Shown here one piece after another: positions 1 through 7,500 of a DNA stretch of 11,709 nucleotides. A program made the translations under genes and the position numbers. The DNA is from Candidatus Uhrbacteria bacterium RIFOXYB12_FULL_58_10 (GTDB taxonomy: Bacteria; Patescibacteriota; Patescibacteriia; UBA9934; GWF2-40-263): the NCBI GenBank assembly GCA_943357275.1, contig CALRGL010000030.1, forward strand, positions 1 to 11,709. The letters are read 5' to 3'. The notes beneath the pieces were generated by a model. The model ran no database searches and was not told the DNA's origin. It worked only from the letters and a program-made list of their open reading frames with translations. Position 1 is the stretch's first letter. Each line of letters opens with the position of its first letter.

Positions 1-117
1 CCTACAAAAAAGAAATCCGTACCTGTTGAAGAGGAAGCTCCGATTGTAAAACCTATTGAGAAAGTTATTGTTGCTGAAGACGATGAAAAAGAGGAAAAGA
101 AGTCTAAGATCACAGAC
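1..117 (+). other. Low-complexity charged extension ahead of HisRS catalytic core
   Basis: The 39 codons before LLRGFRD contain a KKK cluster, an EEE cluster, a Val/Pro/Ile stretch and then a dense Asp/Glu/Lys run ending KSKITD. No fold is apparent and the composition suggests a disordered linker. It is in frame with HisRS and continues off the left edge, so it could be a tail unique to this HisRS or the linker from another upstream domain. The sequence cannot tell these apart. Confidence 0.7.
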
Positions 118-1419
118 CTGCTTCGTGGATTCCGCGACGTTTTGCCTGAGGATCAGGGACGATGGAACTTCATGCGCGACACGATTCGTTCTATTGCGGA
201 CTCTTATGGTTATGATCGAATCGATCTGCCTATTTTGGAACGAGCTGATTTGTTTCACAAAACAATCGGAAAGGGAACAGATATTGTTGAAAAAGAAATG
301 TACGCGTTTACCGATCCTTCCAACCGAGCCGTCGCCCTTCGTCCAGAAGGAACCGCTTCTTGTGCACGTGCCTACATTGGTCACGGCATGGTAGATCGAT
401 CTCAGCCAGTAAAACTTTGGTACACAGGCCCAATGTTTCGACACGATCGACCACAGGCTGGACGTTACCGACAGTTTTATCAAGCTGGATTTGAATGTTT
501 CGGTGCTGCAGAGTCCATTGCTGACGCACAACTCATCGTCATGGCTCACCAGATCTTCAAAGGTCTTGGCCTCGACGTGACACTCAAAATAAATTCCATC
601 GGAACACCAGAGTGTCGACAAGCTTATCTCACAGAGTTAGTCAGTTACTTCCGACCGTTCCGTGCCAAATTGGGAGAGGACGACAAAAAGCGACTTCAAA
701 AGAACCCGATGCGTATCTTGGATTCAAAAGATCCAGCAACGATCGAGCTTTTGGAAAATGCTCCGCAAATTTTGGACTGGTTGGACGAAAAATCCAAAGA
801 ACACTTCATGAAAGTTCTGGAGTTCTTGGATGAAATGGAAATCAAGTATGAACTCAGTCCTTACTTGGTACGCGGACTCGATTACTATACACACACCGTA
901 TTTGAATTTTTCCCAGCAGGTGAAAATGAAGAATCTCAAGGAGCTCTTGGTGGTGGAGGACGTTATGACGGACTCGTTCAGCTTTTAGGAGGTCGAGAGG
1001 GAACGCCAGGCGCAGGGTTTGCACTTGGACTTGAACGTATTGCACGCGCTTTGGAAAAGAACGGAATCAACCCTCCTCCTTATCCACAGCCACATGTCTT
1101 TTTTGCCCAGTTAGGAGATGCAGCTCGACGTGTCGGACTCCGAATGTTTGAAGAATTCCGACAAGCAGGTGTGCCTGTGGCAGAGGCTTCTGGAAAAGCC
1201 GCTCTCAAGTCGCAGCTTGAAGTAGCAAATAAACTTGGGGTAAAAATCACCTTGATTCTCGGTCAAAAAGAGGTTTTGGATGGAACGATTATCATGCGAG
1301 ATATGGAGTCTGGAGCCCAAGAAACCGTAGATATTAAGAAGATTGTTGGAATGGTGAAAAAACAGCTTGGATCTGAGACAAGCTATGTACCGGTTGGACA
1401 ATCGCCCGTTTCTAAGTAG
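1..1419 (+). CDS. hisS: Histidyl-tRNA synthetase, 5' end outside window, with charged N-terminal extension
   Basis: Class II aminoacyl-tRNA synthetase that activates histidine with ATP and charges tRNA-His in the cytoplasm. The frame is open from base 1 to the TAG at 1417-1419, giving 472 visible residues. The first 39 are Lys/Glu-rich with Val/Pro. The enzyme proper starts at visible residue 40 with LLRGFRDVLPEDQ, the usual HisRS beginning. Further landmarks are LRPEGT near residue 113, the motif-2-like QFYQAGFECFG near 158, histidine-binding RGLDYYT near 291, GGRYDGL near 319, and motif 3 GLERIA near 343. An anticodon-binding domain covers roughly the last 110 residues and includes TLILGQKE. 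The TTG at 142 is in frame, but starting there would remove the conserved RGFRD segment, so the true start lies left of the window. All catalytic motifs are intact. Arg is mostly coded by CGA. Function is certain; the extension's role is unknown. Confidence 0.97.
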   Translation, partial: PTKKKSVPVEEEAPIVKPIEKVIVAEDDEKEEKKSKITDLLRGFRDVLPEDQGRWNFMRDTIRSIADSYGYDRIDLPILERADLFHKTIGKGTDIVEKEMYAFTDPSNRAVALRPEGTASCARAYIGHGMVDRSQPVKLWYTGPMFRHDRPQAGRYRQFYQAGFECFGAAESIADAQLIVMAHQIFKGLGLDVTLKINSIGTPECRQAYLTELVSYFRPFRAKLGEDDKKRLQKNPMRILDSKDPATIELLENAPQILDWLDEKSKEHFMKVLEFLDEMEIKYELSPYLVRGLDYYTHTVFEFFPAGENEESQGALGGGGRYDGLVQLLGGREGTPGAGFALGLERIARALEKNGINPPPYPQPHVFFAQLGDAARRVGLRMFEEFRQAGVPVAEASGKAALKSQLEVANKLGVKITLILGQKEVLDGTIIMRDMESGAQETVDIKKIVGMVKKQLGSETSYVPVGQSPVSK

Positions 1420-1422
1420 TAT

Positions 1423-1451
1423 TTGACAAGAAACGCCATTTTCTACATACT
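1423..1451 (+). promoter_or_regulatory. Probable sigma70-type promoter for rpsU
   Basis: A perfect TTGACA -35 box (1423-1428) is followed after 17 bases by CATACT (1446-1451), which matches 4 of 6 positions of TATAAT including the key second A and last T. An alternative -10, TACATA at 1444-1449, would give a 15-base spacer. Transcription would begin near 1458 and leave a leader of about 35 nt ahead of rpsU. The site begins directly after the hisS stop, and no terminator is visible between the two genes, so readthrough from hisS is also possible. Confidence 0.55.
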
Positions 1452-1478
1452 TGCGGTGTTATTAAGCAATATTAACGA

Positions 1479-1488
1479 AAGGAGCTGA
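1479..1488 (+). promoter_or_regulatory. Very strong Shine-Dalgarno site for rpsU
   Basis: AAGGAGCTGA matches the anti-SD complement AAGGAGGTGA at 9 of 10 positions. The AGGAG core ends 9 nt before the GTG start at 1494. It fixes the start codon of rpsU. None of the other three visible start codons in the window (1775, 2658, 4530) has a recognisable SD. Confidence 0.85.
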
Positions 1489-1493
1489 ATTTT

Positions 1494-1739
1494 GTGGTAG
1501 AAGTAAAATCAAAAAAGAACGAAAGTTTCGAAAGTTTGCTTCGCAGATTTACTCGACGTCTTCAATCAAGCGGTAACGCTCTTGAAGCTCGAAAGATGCG
1601 ATACAACAAGCCGGAACCAAACAAGAACGCACAGCGCAAGAGCGCCCTTCGACGCGAAACGATTCGTGTGAAGCGCGATTATCTTATCCGCGTTGGACAA
1701 CTAGTAGAAGAAGTTCGAGGCGATAAACGCCGAAAGTAA
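1494..1739 (+). CDS. rpsU: Small ribosomal subunit protein bS21
   Basis: An 81-residue basic protein of the 30S subunit that sits near the 3' end of 16S rRNA and assists translation initiation. The N-terminal half has the family pattern: NESFESLLRRFTRR around residues 9-22, a short turn (QSSGNALEARK), then an Arg/Lys-rich helix. It is about ten residues longer than the E. coli protein, with a C-terminal stretch (RDYLIRVGQLVEEVRGDKRRK, in part) that is more acidic before a final basic cluster. The start is GTG, chosen because of the excellent SD 9 nt upstream and the fit to the family N-terminus. It has its own likely promoter, and yqeY follows after 35 nt with no terminator, so co-transcription is possible. 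About 6 of 15 Arg codons are CGA, which is unusual for a ribosomal gene. Confidence 0.95.
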   Translation: MVEVKSKKNESFESLLRRFTRRLQSSGNALEARKMRYNKPEPNKNAQRKSALRRETIRVKRDYLIRVGQLVEEVRGDKRRK

Positions 1740-1774
1740 TTTTTTCTTTCAAGAAACAAATATCATATTCATCT

Positions 1775-2536
1775 ATGACCCTTTTAGAACGGATTACGTC
1801 CGACATGAAAGAGGCGATGAAGCAAAAAAACAACGCAACGCTATCCACGTTGCGTTTATTGCTTAGCGCCATTAAAAATAAAAAGATCGATCTTCAGCAT
1901 GAGATGTCTGAAGAAGAAGTTCAGGATGTTATAAAGTCTCAAGTGAAGCAGTTAAAAGATGCTGTTGTCTCTTTTGAACAAGGAGCACGACCTGACTTGG
2001 CCGAAAGCACAAAAGCAGAAGTCGTCACTCTAGAAGTTTACCTTCCGGCACAACTTACAGATGATGTTCTTGAAACAATCGTGAAAGAGGCGCTAACTCA
2101 GGCGGGTATCTCTCTCAAACAAGAGATGGGAAAGGCTATGGGAGTGGCGATGAAGGCAGTTGCGGGAAAAGCCGATGGGACACGTGTGAAACAAATCATT
2201 GAACGAATTTTGACCGTGTTCGCCTTTGTGATTGTTGGTGTTGCTTCTAGTGCACCGGCCTATGCACAAGTTGCGTTTGACTCGTTTGATTCCATTGTCG
2301 ATCCGATGTCTTATGTGGATGTTGGACTGCTTCTTCGTATCGTTCGTGTGTTCTTGCTGTGGATTGGTATCTTTGCTGTGAACACTATTTTGAGCGGAGG
2401 ATTTTCTTACATGACTGACAGTAGTCGAGAAGCAAATCGACAAAGTGCACAAAGCAAAATTACTTCTGGTTTTATTAGTTCGATTGTGGTTGTCATTTTG
2501 TTCGCTATTACATCGGTTTACATTCAGGTTTTGTAA
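1775..2536 (+). CDS. yqeY: YqeY (GatB/YqeY family) protein fused in frame to a T4SS-pilin-like membrane protein
   Basis: 253 codons. Residues 1-147 are a complete YqeY: MTLLERITSDMKEAMK at the start, YLPAQL near 89, MGKAMG near 119 and the terminal GKADG near 131. YqeY resembles the tRNA-interacting C-terminal domain of the amidotransferase subunit GatB. Family members normally stop about 12 residues after GKADG, but here the frame runs on without a stop into a signal-peptide-like segment (TVFAFVIVGVASSAPAYA, predicted cut after residue 164), then two hydrophobic helices (about 179-205 and 228-253) joined by a polar loop. That second part matches the two-helix T4SS pilin pattern (LLRIVRVFLL, GGFSYMT). 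There is no SD before the ATG. An intrinsic terminator follows the stop. It may be a real fusion, or two products with the pilin starting at GTG 2186. The domain calls are firm; the number of proteins made is open. Confidence 0.85.
   Translation: MTLLERITSDMKEAMKQKNNATLSTLRLLLSAIKNKKIDLQHEMSEEEVQDVIKSQVKQLKDAVVSFEQGARPDLAESTKAEVVTLEVYLPAQLTDDVLETIVKEALTQAGISLKQEMGKAMGVAMKAVAGKADGTRVKQIIERILTVFAFVIVGVASSAPAYAQVAFDSFDSIVDPMSYVDVGLLLRIVRVFLLWIGIFAVNTILSGGFSYMTDSSREANRQSAQSKITSGFISSIVVVILFAITSVYIQVL
2186..2536 (+). other. Possible separate T4SS-pilin-like product from an internal GTG start
   Basis: If translation starts at GTG 2186 the product is 116 residues, about the size of a free-standing two-helix pilin. 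It would begin MKQIIERILTVFAF, a textbook signal peptide with a basic n-region, a hydrophobic core and an APAYA|Q cleavage site. The mature protein would have 89 residues with two membrane helices. The upstream bases (GATGGGACAC) give only a poor SD. The same codons serve as the last helix of YqeY, so this would be a same-frame nested gene. It is an alternative reading of the fused frame rather than an additional locus. Confidence 0.4.
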
Positions 2537-2560
2537 CGAATCGTTTCAAACAAGAAAAAG

Positions 2561-2584
2561 AAAAGAGCCAGACGGCTCTTTTTT
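2561..2584 (+). terminator. Intrinsic (rho-independent) terminator after the yqeY-pilin gene
   Basis: A nine-base stem AAAAGAGCC / GGCTCTTTT closes a four-base loop AGAC and runs into a T tract (2579-2584). It lies 24 nt after the stop codon at 2534-2536. It separates the rpsU/yqeY unit from the surface-protein operon, so the next gene needs its own promoter. Confidence 0.88.
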
Positions 2585-2602
2585 AAATTCATCCACATCT
2601 TG

Positions 2603-2635
2603 TTGCTACGCCAAACGCTCAAGATAGGATAAAAT
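2603..2635 (+). promoter_or_regulatory. Candidate promoter for the surface-protein operon
   Basis: The preceding terminator implies that a promoter lies between 2585 and 2657. The best pairing I see is TTGCTA (2603-2608, 4 of 6) with TAGGAT (2625-2630, 4 of 6) at a 16-base spacing. TAAAAT (2630-2635, 5 of 6) is a better -10 but lacks a well-placed -35. The leader would be only about 16-20 nt and contains no SD. Confidence 0.35.
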
Positions 2636-2657
2636 AGATGCATCTATCACCCAGCGC

Positions 2658-4526
2658 ATGCGTCTTACAAAAGCATCTTCGCTTACTCTTTTTCGTACAA
2701 CAGTCATTGCCCTGTTTGCTTTTTGCGTTCTCGGAATATTCACATTGTATATTCCACACGCATCAGCTCAAACAGCCCTGGAACAGTTTGGGGAAGTGAC
2801 ACGACTTTCTGATACAAGTCCAATCATCATGGTTGCTCGTGCGATTCGAGTCTTCCTCGGATTCGTTGGTATCATCATGACGATTATTGTCATGTACGCA
2901 GGATATTTGTACATGACCTCGCAGGGAGTTCCTGCAAAGATGGATAAGGCGAAAACGCTCATTAAAAATGGGGTTATCGGAATGGCTATCATGTTTCTTT
3001 CGTTCTCCATCTCTTGGTGGATCTTGAATAAATTATTGGAAAGCACACAGATTCAAGGAGTTGTCGCAACAGCAAAGAAGTACGGCGAGCCACTCAAGGG
3101 ATCGCTTGGAGCAGGAATCATCAATTCGACCTACCCAGTTAACGATGCAAAAGACATCCCAAGAAACACAAAAATTTTCGTTGAGTTCAAAGAAGCGATT
3201 AACCCGGCATCAATCATTGCGGGATATAGCGAAGGAGATATTGGCGGTCCGCTCAATACGTCAAACGTGAAGATTTTTGAAACCGATGCTGGAGAAGCTG
3301 GAGCTTTGGCTGAAAACGCTGTGTTTGTCAGTTTCGACATTGCAAAAAAGATTTTCGTGTTTCGTCCTGTGAATTATCTTGGAAGTTCAGAGATGCCAAA
3401 GAATATTACTGTTAATCTTCTTCCAGGAATCGAGAAATTAGATGGAAAAGCTGCTTTTTCTGGAGCTCATAATAAAGGATTTAGTTGGCACTTTCAGGTG
3501 AGTACCGAGGTGGACTTAACTCCTCCTCAAGTTCAGTCGATTATTCCGCGTAACAACGCCTCAGAGCCACGCAATGTTTCTATAGAGGTTACGTTCAACG
3601 AAGCTGTTGATCCAACCATCTCAACAGGACGTTACTTATTAGGGGAACCTCCACTCTTTACGAATATCTCTACGACATTTCATGAACTCGTAGAAGGTGT
3701 GGAAGATCTTGACCCGACGATTATTGAAGGAGCTTATGAAATAAGTAATGCGTATCGTACAGTCACGTTTACAACAACTGTCGCTTGCGGACAAGATCCT
3801 TGCGGAGACGTTATTTATTGCTTACCTGGAAATAAAGATTTGAACGTCTTTCTAAAAGCAGCGCCAGTTGATCCAACAAATCTTCCCCAAGCAGAAGATA
3901 TAATTCCTGATGGATTAGCAGACGCCGCTGGTAACTCACTTGATGGAAATGGAGATGGTCAGGGATGTTCAGGTGTTGTAAACGCAGAAAAATGTCCAGA
4001 AGGAAGCAATGATAATTATACGTGGGACTTCCATACAACCGACGAAATCAACGATACAATTCCTTCTGTTGTTACTCTGAGTCCTGATGCAAACCAAGGA
4101 AATATTTCTCTTACAGATCCTATTTCCGCCACGTTCAATGTGTTTATGAAGGGATCCACGATCAATTCAAACACGGTTTCCATGTGGCCAAGAAATTATG
4201 TGGGAGATGTGGTTGATTCTTGGTGGTTCTATGCCACAAAGCAAGACCAAGGTGACCCGGAAAATCGTAGTACCGTTCAGATTAACCACCCAACACTTGT
4301 TGCTCTTGAACAAGGGGCGGAAGATTATTACCCCGTGTTTGATCAGGGCCTCAAGAGCGCCTATCAGATTTGTATGTTCCCAGCTTCTTTGGCTGACTCT
4401 AATTGTGAAGGAGCTGTAAGTGCAGCGTTACCATATTGTTGTAATGGAAAACCAAGTGATGAGCGTTGTACGGCCCCTCCACTTGCACAAGATCAAAATC
4501 CTCGTCCACTTCCTTTGAACGAATAA
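2658..4526 (+). CDS. Secreted/membrane-anchored protein: T4SS-pilin-like helix pair plus Ig-like (Big_5-type) domains
   Basis: 622 residues, exported and probably held in the membrane with a long extracellular part. Residues 1-38 are a signal peptide (basic start, hydrophobic core, HASA|Q). Residues about 56-86 and 105-127 are two hydrophobic helices with a basic loop between (MTSQGVPAKMDKAKTLIKNG), the T4SS-pilin pattern. About three Ig-like domains of Big_5 character follow: 152-285 (STYPVNDAKDIPRNTKIFVEF), 288-460 (IIPRNNASEPRNVSIEVTF) and 468-575 (LSPDANQGNISLTDPISATF). Each opens with the typical phrase in which a paired position or 'necessity' loop precedes a beta strand, and the middle domain contains DGNGDG, a partial calcium-loop motif. 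The tail (577-622) has six cysteines and a Pro-rich end. No LPxTG or other sorting signal is seen. The next gene starts 3 nt after the stop, so the two are surely co-transcribed. The specific function is unknown; a surface fibre or adhesin subunit is likely. Confidence 0.9.
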   Translation: MRLTKASSLTLFRTTVIALFAFCVLGIFTLYIPHASAQTALEQFGEVTRLSDTSPIIMVARAIRVFLGFVGIIMTIIVMYAGYLYMTSQGVPAKMDKAKTLIKNGVIGMAIMFLSFSISWWILNKLLESTQIQGVVATAKKYGEPLKGSLGAGIINSTYPVNDAKDIPRNTKIFVEFKEAINPASIIAGYSEGDIGGPLNTSNVKIFETDAGEAGALAENAVFVSFDIAKKIFVFRPVNYLGSSEMPKNITVNLLPGIEKLDGKAAFSGAHNKGFSWHFQVSTEVDLTPPQVQSIIPRNNASEPRNVSIEVTFNEAVDPTISTGRYLLGEPPLFTNISTTFHELVEGVEDLDPTIIEGAYEISNAYRTVTFTTTVACGQDPCGDVIYCLPGNKDLNVFLKAAPVDPTNLPQAEDIIPDGLADAAGNSLDGNGDGQGCSGVVNAEKCPEGSNDNYTWDFHTTDEINDTIPSVVTLSPDANQGNISLTDPISATFNVFMKGSTINSNTVSMWPRNYVGDVVDSWWFYATKQDQGDPENRSTVQINHPTLVALEQGAEDYYPVFDQGLKSAYQICMFPASLADSNCEGAVSAALPYCCNGKPSDERCTAPPLAQDQNPRPLPLNE

Positions 4527-4529
4527 TAC

Positions 4530-7500
4530 ATGCCAGGCAAACGACCGTCCCTTCTTAATAAACTGATCGTTGCTACACTCCTGAGTGTTGCGCTCTTTTT
4601 AGTCGTTCCGCACGCGGTGGAATTAATTCCTGTTGCTCATGCAGCCGACGCCCTTAGTGGCGACGAGTTGTTTGGTGGGCCAGGATCAACAGGGACATCG
4701 TTTGCGTCCGAAATTGGACTGGGAAGCAGCGCTTCACTCATGGAAATGATTGTTCGACTCATTCGAACCGCTCTTGGATTCCTCGGAATCATAGCGGTTT
4801 GTTTTGTCATTTACGGAGGGTTCAAATACATGACCTCTGGGGGAGAGACAAAACGAGTTGAAGACGCAAAGAAAATCATTACCAATGCACTGATTGGAAT
4901 GGTTATTATTTTGTTCTCGTTTGCGATTGTTCAGTTTATTTTGGGTGTCGTTGTTGGTGCGGGTTCAAACGGTGGAATAAACGGAGGTGGTGGCGGTGGT
5001 GGAGGTGGGGGAGCCTTTTTTCCTGGAGGCGGATCATCTCTCTATCTCTCTAGCGTGAATACGGAGTGTTCTGAGTCGCTCAGAAATTTGCAATTACAAA
5101 TGGTGTTTACTCAGACGTTAGATGCTGAGTCTCTTTCTCGTGGTCTTTCTGTGACAAAAGCTGGGATTGCTGTGGACGGAACAGTTGCTGTGAGAGGAAC
5201 ACTTGTTACTTTTACACCTTCCGCAGCCTGTCCAGATCCAAATGGAGATCAAAAGTGTTTTGATGCCAACTCAGACTATCGATTAGTTTTGGATCCAGCT
5301 GTTGTGCATTCTATTTCAAATAAACCTCTCAAATGCACGGCTCAATTGCCTTGCTCGTTTGATTTTACAACAGGAAACGCCATCGATCTTGTTCCTCCAA
5401 CACTTACAATGACTGCACCAAATCCAATTGTGGATGCAAACGTGTACGTTGGACGACCAGAGTTATTGCAGGCCGATACAAATGACGACGTTGGTGTCTC
5501 AACGGTTAATTTCTACTTGATTGATGATGAGGTTCCTTTGTTTGTCTCAGGATTGGATCTTTCTTTTGTGAAAGATGATGGAACCGTTACGTTTAGTTCG
5601 GATATCCTTCGAGAGTGGAATACCTCGGGTTATACTCCAAACAGAGATTACCCACTTTGGGCTGGGGCTCAAGACTGTGCGGGGCACAGTGCTGTTTCAC
5701 CAAGAATCTCTGTAACCATGCGTGCGGCAACGTGTTTAAACGCTGTGTTAGATCTTAACGAGGCAGAAGTTGATTGTGGTGGTGACCCATTAAATGAAAA
5801 TTACTGTGGTGCCTGTGATCGAGAAGTTTGTGAAGAAAATGCCGATTGTGCCAGTGGTCTTTGTGAAAATGGTTTTTGTGTCCCAAACACATATATTACT
5901 CAAGTTTCCCCAGGTGATGGTGCTGCAACCAATTTAATTACAATCAAAGGTAAAGGATTTGGAATTGATCCTGGTCAGGTTGTCTTTTTAGGATCAGAAA
6001 ATCAAAATGACGAGATTTCCGTCTCAGGATACGAGTGTAATGGTGCATCGCAGTGGTCGGATAAAGAAATTGTGATTCAAGTTCCAGAGGGAGCCGTCGA
6101 CGGTCCGCTTGAACTTCGTACAGCGGATCAGCGGCCGGCAAAAACAGATAGAACAGATGATCTTGTCGGACCTTATTTTGCTGACTTCGATGTCAATCGA
6201 ATTCAACGGCCGGGGATTTGTTCGTTGAATCCAATCACGTCAACAGCAGGCGTGCCTGTGGTTGTTAACGGCCAAGGTTTCGGAGAGTCGCGAGGAAGTT
6301 CAACGGTTTATTTTAGTGCCTTTGAACCAAGTGCCTATACAAGGTGGTCAGAAACTGAATCAGAAGTCGTTGTTCCAAACGCTGACGCTGGTCAGTATCC
6401 TGTACAGGTGTTTACAGGGGATTTCTTTTGTGTGCAGGCTGACGGAGTTGTAACGGAAACGGCTTGCGAATCTAACGAAAATTGTAATCAAGCCGAGGGG
6501 GAACGCTGTGCGACGTCTTGGTGTTCTGAAACATTGGCTTATTGTAATCAAACATCCGACTGTGGAATAAATGGTGGTCGATGCGAATCGATTCGTGTTG
6601 GGTCAAACGCACGTACGTTCGTTGTCCAAGATCCAAACCGGAATCTAAACCCAACAATTTCACACGTTGAATCTGGCTGGAAAGTTTGTGAAGGAGGAGA
6701 GGATGGGGGAGATCGTTGTGGACGCAGTGCAGACTGTCGAGGTGACGGTGCTGTTTGCGTGAGTGCTCCTGACTGGGGTCCTGTTGGACAATATGTCACT
6801 ATTTACGGAACAAACTTTGGATCGGATCCAAGTGGTTTTGTGTACTTTGAAGATCCAGGTAATCAACGCTTGGCAACAGGAGCAACAGATTTTCCTGCTT
6901 ATTGTAACTCCGATTTTTGGAGTGACACCTCTATTACGGTTAAAGTTCCGGCCAAGTATAACAATTCAGAAGATGCGATTGCTGGCATGCTTCACAGACT
7001 TTACGTGCATCGCAATAACGTAGATTCAAATAAAATTGATTTTCAAGTTCGAGCAGGAGAAGGAAATGTTCCGGGTCCTGCGCTTTGTGGTCTTTCTCCG
7101 GTCTCAGGTCCTGCAGGAACGTTGGTTACGTTACGAGGAGAAAACTTTGGAGCACAAAAGGGAGATATTCAATTTTTCGATAATCAAGTTCCGGCTGATC
7201 AAGACGTGTTAGTTTGGACAAACTCACAAATTACAGATGCAGAATCGCCTGCGGAGTCGCAATCTGGTCCTGTGCGGGTGATTGAACAAGCCTCTGGGTA
7301 CACGAGTAACCCAATCAATTTCAAGGTTGGAGATTGTCGTGAGGACTCGGCTTTGTGTGAGGCTGGGCAACAATGTTGTGCAAATGGATCTTGTGATGCT
7401 CAGTGTAACGATGGACCAAAACTTGCGCATTTGTCCTACCACATCTCAACAGGTCCGATTCCACGCAATCCAATTGTTTATAATCACTGTGGAGATGATT

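Noticed and set aside
142..1419. hisS starting at TTG 142
   Set aside because: That start would remove LLRGFRDV, which belongs to the conserved HisRS N-terminus, and there is no SD before it; the frame is open to base 1.
1761..1777. TATCAT (1761-1766) as a -10 box giving a nearly leaderless yqeY mRNA
   Set aside because: No acceptable -35 is found at the right distance and the gene can be read from the rpsU promoter; the evidence is too thin to annotate.
4983..5012. Glycine run as a phase-variable DNA microsatellite
   Set aside because: The ten Gly codons use four synonymous forms, so the DNA is not a perfect short repeat prone to slippage.
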